Of a DNA stretch of 64,000 bases, positions 20,138 through 28,515 are shown piece by piece (position 1 is the stretch's first letter; each line of letters opens with the position of its first letter). The position numbers were made by a program, and so were the translations under genes. The notes under the pieces were generated by a model, which did no database searches, was not told where the DNA came from, and worked only from the letters and a program-made list of their open reading frames with translations. Location of the stretch: NCBI GenBank assembly GCA_037379885.1, contig JARRJC010000001.1, forward strand, positions 62,001-126,000. Direction: 5' to 3'. Source of the stretch: Limibacillus sp. GTDB taxonomy: Bacteria; Pseudomonadota; Alphaproteobacteria; Kiloniellales; CECT-8803.

Positions 20138-21594
20138 GCGCCACCTCCCGGCTCCAGGACCCAGGTGTCCTTGGAGCCGCCGCCCTGGGATGAGTTCACC
20201 ACGAGGGACCCGCGCTTCAGCGCCACGCGCGACAGGCCGCCCGGCAGCACCCAGGTGGACTTGCCCGTGACCGCGAAGGGCCGCAGGTCGACGTGGCGCG
20301 GCTCGACCTTGCCGTCGATCAGCGTGGGGGAAACGGAAAGACGGATCATGGGCTGGCTGATGTAGCCCGCCGGGTCCGCCTTGACCTGCTTGCGCAGGCT
20401 GTCCAACTCCGCCTTGGTCGCGCGCGGCCCCACGACGACGCCGTAGCCGCCCGCCTCGCCGACCGGCTTGGTCACCAGCTTGTCGAGGTTGTCGAGCGTG
20501 TACTTCAGCGCCTCCTTCTCCCCGCAGATGTTGGTCGGCACGTTCTGCAGGATCGGCTCTTCATCCAGGTAGTACTTGATGAGCCGGGGCATGTAGGCAT
20601 AGACCGCCTTGTCGTCGGCGACGCCGGTGCCGACCGCGTTGGCGAGGTTCACCCTACCCTTGGCGTAGCTGCGCATCAGACCCGGCACGCCCAGCATGGA
20701 ACTGGGCTCGAAGACTTCGGGGTCCAGGAAATCGTCGTTGATCCGCCGGTAAATCACGTCGACGCGCTTGGGCCCGCCGACGGTCTTCATGTAGACGCAG
20801 TCGTCGTCATCGACATAGAGGTCGCGCCCTTCGACCAGCGGCACGCCCATCTCGCGCGCCAGGAAGACATGCTCGAAGTAGGCCGAATTGAAGAAGCCCG
20901 GCGAGAGCAGCACGATCTGAGGGTCCATGACCCCGGCGGGCGCCACCTCGGCCAGGGCGTTGAGCAGGTTCACGCCGTACTCGGACACCGGCCGGATGCC
21001 GATGTTGTCCATCAGGTCCGGGAAGGTGCGGAGCATCAGGTGGCGGTTCTCCACCACGTAGGAAACACCGGAGGGACAGCGCCCGTTGTCCTCCAGCACC
21101 TGGAAGGTGCCGCTGTCGTCGCGCACCACGTCGATGCCGCAGATGTGGACGTAAGAGTCTTGCGGCAGCGTCAGGCCTTCCATGATCTTCTTGTAGTTCT
21201 CGTTCTTGAGGACGAGCTTCTTGGGCACGATGCCGTCCTTCAGCGCCTGCTGTTTGCCATAGACGTCCTTCAGGAAGAGGTTGATGGCCGCGACCCGCTG
21301 CTTGACGCCGGTTTCGATGGTGTTCCAGTCGTCCGCCGTCAGCACGCGCGGAATCACGTCGAAGGGCAGGATCCGGTCGATCGCCTCGGCTTCGGTGTAG
21401 ACCGTGAAGGTGATGCCGAGGTTGTAGAGTTCGTCCTCGGCCGCCGCCGCCCGGCGTTTGAGGCTCGGCAGGCCGATTTCCTCTAGATGGGCTTGCAGCG
21501 GCAACGTGTCGGTCAGCGGATGCTCTGGGTTGCCCAGCATCTCGCAGTAGAAGCCGCCGGAATCGTATTCCTTGAGAACGCTTTTTCTGGTCAC
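20134..21594 (-). CDS. circularly permuted type 2 ATP-grasp protein (DUF404/DUF407)
   Basis: A 486-residue predicted amide or peptide ligase whose ATP-grasp core is circularly permuted. The family is recognised by YDSGGFYCEMLGN at the N-terminus, ICGIDVVRDDSGTFQVLEDNGRCPSGVSYV in the middle (positions 21055-21150) and TKPVGEAGGYGVVVGPRATK near residue 390. The start is GTG at 21594. It is the first gene of the operon that continues into alpha-E and transglutaminase, so its product probably supplies the bond the transglutaminase-like hydrolase acts on (inference). The promoter should lie in 21595-21680. Confidence 0.92.
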   Translation of the reverse strand: MTRKSVLKEYDSGGFYCEMLGNPEHPLTDTLPLQAHLEEIGLPSLKRRAAAAEDELYNLGITFTVYTEAEAIDRILPFDVIPRVLTADDWNTIETGVKQRVAAINLFLKDVYGKQQALKDGIVPKKLVLKNENYKKIMEGLTLPQDSYVHICGIDVVRDDSGTFQVLEDNGRCPSGVSYVVENRHLMLRTFPDLMDNIGIRPVSEYGVNLLNALAEVAPAGVMDPQIVLLSPGFFNSAYFEHVFLAREMGVPLVEGRDLYVDDDDCVYMKTVGGPKRVDVIYRRINDDFLDPEVFEPSSMLGVPGLMRSYAKGRVNLANAVGTGVADDKAVYAYMPRLIKYYLDEEPILQNVPTNICGEKEALKYTLDNLDKLVTKPVGEAGGYGVVVGPRATKAELDSLRKQVKADPAGYISQPMIRLSVSPTLIDGKVEPRHVDLRPFAVTGKSTWVLPGGLSRVALKRGSLVVNSSQGGGSKDTWVLEPGGGA

Positions 21595-21829
21595 GACCGG
21601 CTCCCCGGCCTCGGCGCGGCGATGATCACCCGAACATGTCTCCCTGCCTGCCTATGGTTATTCTAAAACTGCAGCGCTTACTTTGACGATAGGATGCTGC
21701 AATGCAAAAGACAACAGCAGCGCACGCCGTTCCCGACACCGTGACGGTCGAAGACGCTTGTCTGCTGCTGCCAGAGGGCTACTCTCTAGACCAAAGAATA
21801 AAAGTACAGCGGGTCGGGAGAAAAATCCG

Positions 21830-22732
21830 ATGGACGGGAAGGAAAGCGGCAGCCCCCTGCCGACGTCCCTGGCGCGTTGCTGGCTGTTCGTGCCGGCGGG
21901 CGAGGCCAAGCAATCTCTGAAGGTCTCAATCGAGTCCGGCGCGGACGTGCTGATCGCCGAGCTGGAGGATTTCACCGCGCCTGAGCGCCGCGCCGGCGCG
22001 CGCGCCGACCTCGCGGAGGTCCTGGCCGCCTGGAAACAGGCGGGGCTGCGCGCCGCCGTGCGGATCAACCCGCTGGAGACGGAAGACGGCCCGCACGACC
22101 TGGCGGCGGCCATGGCGGCGGGCGCGGAAGTGATCGCCCTGCCCAAGTGCGACACGCCCCAGAAGGTCCGCGCGCTGGGCGAGGCGGTGGGAGCGCATGA
22201 GGGCGGCCTCGGGATTGAGATCGGCTCGACCGAACTGCTACCCAACATCGAGAGCGCCGCGGGTCTGATCCGCACCTTCGAGATCGCGCAGGCTTCGCCG
22301 CGCGTGCGCGCCTGTCTGGTCGCCTCGGAGGACATGGCCGCCGACCTGCAAAGCGAGCGGGGCCGCGACGGCCTGGAGCTCAGCTACGTGCGCCAGCGCT
22401 TCCTGGTGGAGTGCCGGGCCGCCGGGGTTGAGCCGGTCGACTGTCCCTTCACCTGGACCAACCTGAAGGGCGTGGAGGCGGATGCGCTCTTCGCCCGGCG
22501 GCTCGGCTACAACGCCAAGAGCGCGGTCGCACCTGAGCACGCCCATGTCATCCGGGACGTCATGACGCCCAGCAACGACGGGGTCGAGCGCGCCCGGCGC
22601 ATCGTCGCGGCCTTTGACGAGGCGCGCGCGAAGGGCGAAGGCCGGGTCGAACTGGATGGATCGCTGGTGGAGTTGCCGATCTACAGTGAAGCCAGGCGCC
22701 TGCTCGAGCGGGCGGCCCTCTTCGGACTCTAA
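21830..22732 (+). CDS. HpcH/HpaI aldolase / citrate lyase beta-like family protein
   Basis: A 300-residue TIM-barrel lyase. RCWLFVPAGEAKQSLKVSIESG (about 12-33), DVLIAELEDFTAPERR (about 35-50) and LGIEIGSTELLPNIESAAGLI match the CitE/malyl-CoA-lyase fold: magnesium-binding glutamates and a barrel that cleaves C-C bonds of hydroxyacyl-CoA or hydroxyacid substrates. The usual LEDAV is LEDFT here. The ATG at 21830 follows GGGAG; longer in-frame readings lack a ribosome-binding site. It is convergent with the TetR gene and divergent from the ATP-grasp operon. The substrate is unknown. Confidence 0.85.
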   Translation: MDGKESGSPLPTSLARCWLFVPAGEAKQSLKVSIESGADVLIAELEDFTAPERRAGARADLAEVLAAWKQAGLRAAVRINPLETEDGPHDLAAAMAAGAEVIALPKCDTPQKVRALGEAVGAHEGGLGIEIGSTELLPNIESAAGLIRTFEIAQASPRVRACLVASEDMAADLQSERGRDGLELSYVRQRFLVECRAAGVEPVDCPFTWTNLKGVEADALFARRLGYNAKSAVAPEHAHVIRDVMTPSNDGVERARRIVAAFDEARAKGEGRVELDGSLVELPIYSEARRLLERAALFGL

Positions 22733-22743
22733 CCTGGAGCGGA

Positions 22744-23340
22744 CTAGGCTGCGTCGGCCTTCCGGAACAGAAGGTCCAGGCCGGAGATGGCGTCGCGCAT
22801 CCAGCCCTCTTCGGGCTTAACCCGGGACATGACCCGCATGCCGTTGATCATGGTCAGAAGGAAGCGTGCGGAGGCGCGCGGGTCGCGGCCGGGATCGATC
22901 TCCCCAACCGCCTGTCCGCGTTCGATCAGTTTGGTCAGGGCCTCCTCGACCTCATCGAAGAGACCGTAGACGCGCTGGCCGATCCGGTCGCCGCGTTCGC
23001 CGAACTCGACGGCTGAGTTGGTGAGCATGCAGCCCAGACGGCGGCCGTCCCCGATCGCGAATTCGACCAGATCGTCGAAGTAGCCCTGGATCGCCGCGCG
23101 CGGCGAAGGGTTGCCCTGAAGCTTGGCGATCCGCACGCGGTTGATTTCGGCCAGATAGCGCTCCACGGCGGCAAGGAAGAGCGCTTCCTTGCCGCCGAAG
23201 GTCGCATAGAGCGAGGCGCGGTTGATCCCCGTCGCCTCGACCAGGTCCTGGATCGAGGTGGCGTGATAGCCCTGGCGCCAGAAAAGCCGCATGGCCTTGT
23301 CCAACGCCAGATCGGGATCGAAGTCCTTATGCCGCGCCAT
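22744..23340 (-). CDS. TetR/AcrR family transcriptional regulator
   Basis: A 198-residue regulator. The N-terminal helix-turn-helix TSIQDLVEATGINRASLYATFGGKEALF (positions 23188-23271) is a standard TetR DNA-binding domain of the subgroup with a YxTFGGKE turn; the C-terminal ligand domain carries one Cys in GCMLTNSAVEFGERGD. It is 20 nt downstream of the peroxiredoxin-like gene on the same strand and probably cotranscribed with it. The palindrome at 23932-23955, upstream of the pair, is its likely operator. The single cysteine might sense electrophiles, as in NemR/AcuR-like proteins (inference). Confidence 0.9.
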   Translation of the reverse strand: MARHKDFDPDLALDKAMRLFWRQGYHATSIQDLVEATGINRASLYATFGGKEALFLAAVERYLAEINRVRIAKLQGNPSPRAAIQGYFDDLVEFAIGDGRRLGCMLTNSAVEFGERGDRIGQRVYGLFDEVEEALTKLIERGQAVGEIDPGRDPRASARFLLTMINGMRVMSRVKPEEGWMRDAISGLDLLFRKADAA

Positions 23341-23360
23341 TCAATCGCCTTTCAGCAGTG

Positions 23361-23915
23361 TCAGGCCGCGATGGATTCGACCTCGCCGCGGGCCGGATAG
23401 CCCTTGGCGATCACGAAATCCAGGGCCTTCAGGATATCGCCGAAGGCAGGACGCGCAAACGGCATGGTCTGCACGCTCGCGAAGTAGAGGGTCTGGTCCG
23501 GGCGGATGAAGAAGAGCCCCGGCTCCAAGAACTGCGCCGGCTCTTCGAAGCCAGAGGAGGTCTTGCCGATCCCCGAGGAGACGTAGAGGCCCCAGTTGCG
23601 CCCCTCCTCCAGGGTCATCCCATAGGCGATGTCGAGCTTGTCGAGGCCCCACTTCTCCTTGGCCTCGGCGGCGCGCTCCTCGCCGTCGCTGGAGGCCACG
23701 ATCACCTTGACGCCCTTGTCCTGGAACTGACCGATCTTGTTGTTGAGGTCGGCCAGATACATCGAGCAGATCGGGCAGTGCAGACCGCGGTAGACCACCA
23801 GCATGGTGAAGTTCTCGGGCGCGTCGTCGCCCAGGCTGACCGTGCCGCCGCCGACCAGGGGCAGCTCCAGATCGGGAACCTTCTGGCGCGGCATGAGGGG
23901 ATGGATCTCGGACAT
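23361..23915 (-). CDS. peroxiredoxin-like AhpC/TSA family protein
   Basis: A 184-residue thioredoxin-fold protein. YRGLHCPICSMYLADLN (about 46-62) holds the peroxidatic-type cysteine in a CPIC motif, giving a CxxC arrangement as in the AhpC/TSA relatives sometimes called Prx-like or AhpC-TSA 2. It would reduce peroxides or act as a thiol oxidoreductase in the cytoplasm. It is the first gene of a two-gene unit with TetR, preceded by a perfect-arm palindrome 17-40 nt before its ATG, so expression is probably TetR-controlled. Confidence 0.88.
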   Translation of the reverse strand: MSEIHPLMPRQKVPDLELPLVGGGTVSLGDDAPENFTMLVVYRGLHCPICSMYLADLNNKIGQFQDKGVKVIVASSDGEERAAEAKEKWGLDKLDIAYGMTLEEGRNWGLYVSSGIGKTSSGFEEPAQFLEPGLFFIRPDQTLYFASVQTMPFARPAFGDILKALDFVIAKGYPARGEVESIAA

Positions 23916-23931
23916 GGGTATTGTTTCCTCT

Positions 23932-23955
23932 TTTCTGGAATGAACGTTCCAGAAA
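23932..23955. promoter_or_regulatory. palindromic operator of the peroxiredoxin-tetR unit
   Basis: TTTCTGGAA (23932-23940) and TTCCAGAAA (23947-23955) are perfect inverted arms around the six bases TGAACG. The core TGGAA-N6-TTCCA is the size and type of dyad bound by TetR-family dimers. It lies 17-40 nt upstream of the peroxiredoxin ATG, where a bound repressor would block transcription of the gene pair. Confidence 0.75.
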
Positions 23956-24017
23956 TATGCCGATGCCGGGCCGCGCCTGCAAGACCCACGTCATCACGAG
24001 GCCGTGAGAGGCCCCGG

Positions 24018-24467
24018 TCAGCCGGATTTCTTGATGGATTCCAGTGCCTTGCGGATGCCCTCGGGCATGGCGGTCGGGCGCATGGTCTCGCGCTCGACGA
24101 AGACATGGACGAACCAGCCGGTGGCCGCCGGGGTCTCCTTGCCCTGCTTGAAGAGGCCGATCTCGTACTTGACCGAGCGGCTGCCCAGGTGGGCCACGCG
24201 CAGGCCCGCTTCGATCACCTCCGGGAAGGTCAGGGAGTCATGGAAGTTGCAGTGCGTCTCCGGCGTGATGCCGATGACATCGCCGCCCGCGATATCCAGC
24301 CCGCCCTCGCGGATCAGGTACTCGTTGATGACCGTGTCGAAGTAGGAGTAGTAGACGACGTTGTTGACGTGCCCGTAGATGTCGTTGTCCATCCAGCGGG
24401 TCGGGATTTCCAGGACATGCGGAAAGTCCGCGCGCGTGGCGTCTTTCAGGTCGGCGGCTTCGGTCAT
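24018..24467 (-). CDS. acyl-CoA thioesterase, 4HBT hotdog family
   Basis: A 149-residue hotdog-fold protein. [28 protein letters not shown] (positions 24325-24408) contains the D-x-(Y/F)-GH-x-N motif of the YbgC/4-hydroxybenzoyl-CoA thioesterase class, with Asp as probable catalytic residue. It hydrolyses an acyl-CoA thioester; the natural substrate is unknown. It ends about 100 nt before the peroxiredoxin gene on the same strand, with the TetR palindrome in between, so it is probably a separate transcript. A link to betainyl-CoA hydrolysis is conceivable but unsupported by position. Confidence 0.88.
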   Translation of the reverse strand: MTEAADLKDATRADFPHVLEIPTRWMDNDIYGHVNNVVYYSYFDTVINEYLIREGGLDIAGGDVIGITPETHCNFHDSLTFPEVIEAGLRVAHLGSRSVKYEIGLFKQGKETPAATGWFVHVFVERETMRPTAMPEGIRKALESIKKSG

Positions 24468-24594
24468 GGGCGGGGTCGCTCTTGTGTTTCAGGGCTCGTC
24501 ATCCGGGCGCGAGATTAGACCGCGCGGGCGGCGAGCGCAGCCCCAAAAACAGCCCTATGGACGAGGTCGCAGAAGCCGCTTAGGCTCGCCCGCC

Positions 24595-26004
24595 ATGACA
24601 GAGCGCCTTTCCCAACTCTCCGCCGAGGAGATGCTGCGCCGCTTCGCCGCGCGGCAGCTTTCGCCCGTCGAGGTGACGCAGGACCTCTTTGCGGCCATCG
24701 ACGAGATCAACCCCAAGATCAACGCCTTTTGCGTGCTGGACCCGGAAGCGGCGATCAAGAGCGCCCGCGCCTCCGAGGAGCGCTGGCAGAAGGGCGCGCC
24801 CCAGGGCCTGCTGGACGGCGTGCCGGTCTCCATCAAGGACGTGGTGATCACCAAGGGCTGGCCGACCCTGCGCGGCTCCAAGACCGTTGATCCCGACCAG
24901 CCCTGGGAGGAGGACGCGCCCGCCGTCGCATGGCTGCGCGAGGCCGGGGCGGTGGTCTTCGGCAAGACCAACACCTCGGAGTTCGGCTGGAAGGCCACCG
25001 GCGACTGCCCGCTCACCGGGATCACCCGCAATCCCTGGAACCTGGAGAAGACGCCCGGCGCCTCTTCGGCGGGGGCGGCAGCGCAGCTCGCCGCCGGCCT
25101 CGGCCCGCTCGCAATCGGTACGGACGGCGGCGGGTCGATCCGCATCCCGGCGAGCTTTTCCGGCCTCGTCGGCATCAAGCAGACCTTCGGGCGGGTGGCG
25201 GCCTGGCCGATCTCGCCTTTCGGGACGGTGGCGCACGTCGGCCCCATGGCGCGCAGCGTCAACGACCTCTCGCTCTTCTACCGCGTGATCGCCCAGCCGG
25301 ACCCGCGCGACTGGTACTCCCTGCCGCTCTCCACCGAGCCGCTGGACCCGGAGCCGGCGGAGACCCTGAAGGGCATGAAGATTGCCTTCAGCCCCGACCT
25401 CGGCTATGCGCAGGTCGACCCGGAGGTCGCCGCGGCGGTCGAGCGGGCCGTCGGCCTGCTGGAAGACCTGGGCGCCCGGGTCGAGCGGCGCGATCCCGGC
25501 TTCTCCTCGCCCCATGATATCTTCCAGGTGCTCTGGTATTCCAGCGCGCGGCAGATGGTCACCAAGTCCATTCCCAAGGAGAAATGGCCGCTGATGGACC
25601 CCGGCCTGGTCCGGGTGGTCGAGCAGGCGGCGCGCTACAGCCTTTCCGACTTCCTCTCCGCCACGGCGGCGCGCGAGCAGCTCGGCAGCCGGATGCAGCT
25701 CTTCCATGAGGACTACGACCTGCTGGTGACGCCCTCGGTCGCGGTCCCGGCGTTTGGCGTCGGCCGCGACCTGCCGGAGGGCATGGAGAGCGAGGACTGG
25801 TGCGACTGGACGCCCTTCTCCTACCCCTTCAACATGACCCAGCAGCCGGCGCTCTCCCTACCCTGCGGTTTGACCGGGGAGGGACTGCCCGTCGGCCTCC
25901 AGATCGTCGGCGCGCGGTTCGACGAGGCGCGGGTGCTGCGCGCGGCCCAGGCGCTGGAGGCGCAGCTCGCTTTTCCCAGTCTCGGCGCCCTCACCACGCT
26001 TTAG
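24595..26004 (+). CDS. amidase signature family protein
   Basis: A 469-residue amidase. The Ser-cisSer-Lys triad is readable: Lys in VPVSIKDVVITKGWPTLRG (about residue 80), cis-Ser in TPGASSAGAAAQLAAG (about 155) and nucleophilic Ser in GTDGGGSIRIPASFSGLVG (about 180). The usual GGSSGGSA glycines are replaced by GASSAGAA, a less common variant. The ATG at 24595 was taken because the family starts just before ERLSQLSAEEMLRRFAARQLSPVEV; longer readings run into intergenic-looking sequence. Bacterial members hydrolyse amides such as aryl-amides or ureides; substrate not known. It stands alone between divergent and downstream units. Confidence 0.9.
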   Translation: MTERLSQLSAEEMLRRFAARQLSPVEVTQDLFAAIDEINPKINAFCVLDPEAAIKSARASEERWQKGAPQGLLDGVPVSIKDVVITKGWPTLRGSKTVDPDQPWEEDAPAVAWLREAGAVVFGKTNTSEFGWKATGDCPLTGITRNPWNLEKTPGASSAGAAAQLAAGLGPLAIGTDGGGSIRIPASFSGLVGIKQTFGRVAAWPISPFGTVAHVGPMARSVNDLSLFYRVIAQPDPRDWYSLPLSTEPLDPEPAETLKGMKIAFSPDLGYAQVDPEVAAAVERAVGLLEDLGARVERRDPGFSSPHDIFQVLWYSSARQMVTKSIPKEKWPLMDPGLVRVVEQAARYSLSDFLSATAAREQLGSRMQLFHEDYDLLVTPSVAVPAFGVGRDLPEGMESEDWCDWTPFSYPFNMTQQPALSLPCGLTGEGLPVGLQIVGARFDEARVLRAAQALEAQLAFPSLGALTTL

Positions 26005-26117
26005 GGCCGGGAGTCGCCGGCCCGTGCTTTACCCGGCGGGAAGCCCCCTCGCCCAGCGTCACCTTGGGCTCCACCCTGGGCTCTGTGCTGAGTGCGGACC
26101 AGATATGCGAATCCCGC

Positions 26118-26145
26118 TTGACGCTGGCCGCCAAGCCGCTCTAAC
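26118..26145 (+). promoter_or_regulatory. candidate sigma70 promoter of metY
   Basis: TTGACG (26118-26123) and TCTAAC (26140-26145) are separated by 16 bp, a good match to the housekeeping promoter. Transcription would begin near 26152, giving a leader of about 150 nt before the metY ATG. The sequence between the amidase stop (26004) and this promoter shows nothing else recognisable. Confidence 0.5.
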
Positions 26146-26194
26146 GTTCGTCCCCATACCGGCAAGTGAGCAGGTAGAGGCTTCGAAAAAATGA

Positions 26195-26236
26195 TGGAGG
26201 GCCACGGTCTCGGAACAGGGATCGTCAGGCCCTCCA
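26195..26236 (+). other. long hairpin in the metY leader
   Basis: TGGAGGGCC (26195-26203) pairs perfectly with GGCCCTCCA (26228-26236). Inside, ACGGTC can pair with GATCGT (one G-U pair), giving a stem of about 15 bp with a two-base bulge and a ten-base loop. CGCTTTTC follows. A second pairing, GGGCT with AAGCCC, is possible closer to the gene. The shape suggests an attenuator or riboswitch expression platform, but I do not recognise a known SAM riboswitch in it. Confidence 0.5.
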
Positions 26237-26301
26237 CGCTTTTCAGGGCTACGGCGCGGAGGCATCTCCCGGCGTGATGAAAGCCCGCCCCGGAGGACCC
26301 C

Positions 26302-27600
26302 ATGGCCGATCCCAAGTTCCTGAAACTCGACACGCTGGCGCTGCACGCCGGCCAGCAGCCCGACCCGGTGACCGGCGCCAGGGCCGTGCCGATCTACCAG
26401 ACGACCTCCTATTGCTTTAAGAGCGGCGACCATGCGGCCGCGCTCTTCAACCTGGAGCAGGCGGGCCACATCTATTCGCGCATCTCCAACCCCACCGTTG
26501 CGGTGCTGGAGGAGCGCATCGCCGCCCTCGACCTGGGCGTGGGCGCGGTCGCCACGGCGTCGGGCCACGGCTCGCTCTTCCTGGCGATCGCGACGCTGAT
26601 GGGCCAGGGCGGCCACATTGTCGCCTCGCGCTCGCTCTACGGCGGCTCCATCAACCTCTTCTGCCACACCCTGCCCCGCTTTGGGATCACGACAACGCTG
26701 GTCGACCCGCGCAAGCCGGAGGCGTTCCGCGCGGCGATCCGCCCGGAGACGCGGCTGCTCTTCGGCGAGGTGGTCGGCAATCCCGGGCTGGAGGTGCTGG
26801 ACGTCCCGGCGGTCGCCGAGGTCGCGGCGGAGGCCGGACTGCCGCTGATGATCGACAACACCTTTTTGACCCCGGCGCTCTGCCGGCCGGTCGAGTTGGG
26901 CGCCACGCTGATCATGCACTCGGCTACCAAGTGGCTGGGCGGTCACGGTCTGGCGGTCGCGGGACTGCTGGTCGATTCCGGCCGCTTCGACTGGGAAGCC
27001 TCGGACAAGTTCCCGACCATCACCGAGCCCTACGAGGGGTATCACGGCATCGACTTCTCCGAAGAGTTCGGCCCCCAGGCCTTTCTGATGCGCGCGCGCT
27101 CGGAGGGGCTGCGGGACTTCGGCGCGACCTTGAGCCCGCAGAACGCCTTCTACATCCTCCAGGGCATCGAGACCCTGTCGCTGCGCATGGAGAAGCACCT
27201 CTCCAACACCGAGAAGGTGCTGGAGTTCCTGGAGGGGAACGAGGCGGTTTCCTGGGTGCTGCACCCCAGCCTGCCCAGCCACCCCGACCATAAGCTGGCT
27301 CAGCGCCTTCTGCCCAAGGGCGCGGGCTCCATTATCTCCTTCGGCGTCAAGGGCGGGCGCAAGGAGGGCGCGCGCTTCATCGAGTCCTGCGGTCTTGCCT
27401 CTCACCTCGCCAACGTCGGCGACGCCAAGACCCTGGTGCTGCATCCCGCCAGCACGACCCACTCCCAGCTCTCCAAGCAGCAGCTCGAAGAAGGCGGGAT
27501 CGGCGAGGACATGATCCGCCTTTCGGTCGGCCTGGAAGACCCGCAGGACATCATCGACGACCTGCGTCAGGCCCTCAAAGCCTCGCAGCGCGACAGCTAA
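26302..27600 (+). CDS. metY: O-acetylhomoserine sulfhydrylase (aminocarboxypropyltransferase)
   Basis: A 432-residue PLP enzyme of the Cys/Met metabolism family, the length of MetY. LDTLALHAGQQPDPVTGARAVPIYQTTSYCF at the N-terminus (positions 26326-26418) and the PLP-lysine motif HSATKWLGGHG (about 206-216) are diagnostic. It makes homocysteine directly from O-acetylhomoserine and sulfide in methionine synthesis. CGGAGG precedes the ATG. A structured leader lies upstream, and an alpha/beta hydrolase gene follows after 21 nt, probably on the same transcript. Confidence 0.94.
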   Translation: MADPKFLKLDTLALHAGQQPDPVTGARAVPIYQTTSYCFKSGDHAAALFNLEQAGHIYSRISNPTVAVLEERIAALDLGVGAVATASGHGSLFLAIATLMGQGGHIVASRSLYGGSINLFCHTLPRFGITTTLVDPRKPEAFRAAIRPETRLLFGEVVGNPGLEVLDVPAVAEVAAEAGLPLMIDNTFLTPALCRPVELGATLIMHSATKWLGGHGLAVAGLLVDSGRFDWEASDKFPTITEPYEGYHGIDFSEEFGPQAFLMRARSEGLRDFGATLSPQNAFYILQGIETLSLRMEKHLSNTEKVLEFLEGNEAVSWVLHPSLPSHPDHKLAQRLLPKGAGSIISFGVKGGRKEGARFIESCGLASHLANVGDAKTLVLHPASTTHSQLSKQQLEEGGIGEDMIRLSVGLEDPQDIIDDLRQALKASQRDS

Positions 27601-27621
27601 GTCCGAAGGGGAAACGAAAAG

Positions 27622-28410
27622 ATGGACATCACCCTCGACGGCCTGCGGCTGCACGCGAGCACCGGCGGCCAGACCTTCGACCCGGAAAAGCCCGCCATCG
27701 TCTTCTTGCACGGCGCGGGCATGGATCACACGGTCTGGGCGCTTCAGAGCCGCTATTTCGCCCACCGGGGATACGGCGTGCTGGCGCTGGACCTGCCGGG
27801 GCACGGCCGCTCGGAGGGAACGGCGCTCGCCACCATCGAGGACTGGGCGGACTGGACGGCCCGCTTCATCGAAGCGGCGGGCCTGAAGCAGGCGGCGCTG
27901 GTCGGCCATTCCATGGGCTCCCTGATCGCCCTCGCCACCGCCGCCCGGCATCCGGAGCGGGTGCGCGCCCTGGCGCTGCTCGGCGTCGCCGCGCGCATGC
28001 CGGTTCACCCCGACCTGCTGGAAGCCGCCGAGAACAACGACCGCAAGGCCGCCGAGCTGATTTCCTCCTGGGGTTTCGGGCCGACCGGCCACATCGGCGG
28101 CACGCGCCTGCCGGGGCTCTATCTGCTCTGGGGCGGCGAGCGCCTGCTGGAAAAAGCCAAGCCCGGCAGCCTCTTTGCCGATCTTTCCGCCTGCAACGAC
28201 TTCGCCTCTGCCGAGGCGATGGCCGCCACGGTGTCCTGCCCCACGACGCTGGTGCTGGGCGCGCTCGACAAGATGACCCCGGCGCGCGCCGGGCAGAAAC
28301 TCGCCGCCCTGATCCCCGGCGCCGAGGCGACCGTCATCCCCGCGGCAGGCCACATGATGATGCTGGAAAAGCCGGACGAAACGCTGGAGGCGCTGAAGGG
28401 CCGGGTTTGA
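27622..28410 (+). CDS. alpha/beta hydrolase
   Basis: A 262-residue alpha/beta hydrolase. The oxyanion HGAGMDHTVW (about 31-40), nucleophile elbow GHSMGS (about 95-100), the acid in LVLGALDKMTPA (about 210-221) and the late His in PAAGHMMMLEKPDE (about 240-253) form a complete triad. It follows metY by 21 nt with GAAGGGGAAACG upstream, so it is the second gene of that operon. It does not resemble MetX closely enough to be the homoserine acetyltransferase; the substrate is unknown. Confidence 0.87.
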   Translation: MDITLDGLRLHASTGGQTFDPEKPAIVFLHGAGMDHTVWALQSRYFAHRGYGVLALDLPGHGRSEGTALATIEDWADWTARFIEAAGLKQAALVGHSMGSLIALATAARHPERVRALALLGVAARMPVHPDLLEAAENNDRKAAELISSWGFGPTGHIGGTRLPGLYLLWGGERLLEKAKPGSLFADLSACNDFASAEAMAATVSCPTTLVLGALDKMTPARAGQKLAALIPGAEATVIPAAGHMMMLEKPDETLEALKGRV

Positions 28411-28417
28411 CCCTCTC

Positions 28418-28455
28418 GCTGTCAACGAGACAGCGGTGGTGACCTAACCTATACT
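28418..28455 (+). promoter_or_regulatory. vtlR/lsrB-like promoter with overlapping dyad
   Basis: GAGACA (28427-28432) and TATACT (28450-28455), 17 bp apart, form a good sigma70 promoter for the LysR gene. The -35 element sits inside the perfect dyad CGCTGTCAACGAGACAGCG (28418-28436), whose core TGTCAACGAGACA has the T-N11-A form of a LysR-type site. Autoregulation by the gene product is the simple reading; a terminator role for the metY-hydrolase transcript is less likely, as no T-run follows. Confidence 0.55.
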
Positions 28456-28515
28456 GTTCGGCGCGGGGTCGAGTCGGGAAAGCAGGGACCCTGGATAGGT
28501 CAGGGGAAGAACCCA

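Noticed and set aside
21702-21920. Small plus-strand open frame before the HpcH-type gene
   Set aside because: It overlaps the real gene in another frame, its second half is Arg/Cys-rich in the way of a shifted GC-rich frame, and no ribosome-binding site precedes it.
26152-26301. SAM-II riboswitch before metY
   Set aside because: The conserved pseudoknot bases of SAM-II cannot be found; kept only as an unassigned structured leader.
26059-28425. 788-codon minus-strand frame across metY and the hydrolase
   Set aside because: It spans two well-supported plus-strand genes and their spacer and resembles no protein.
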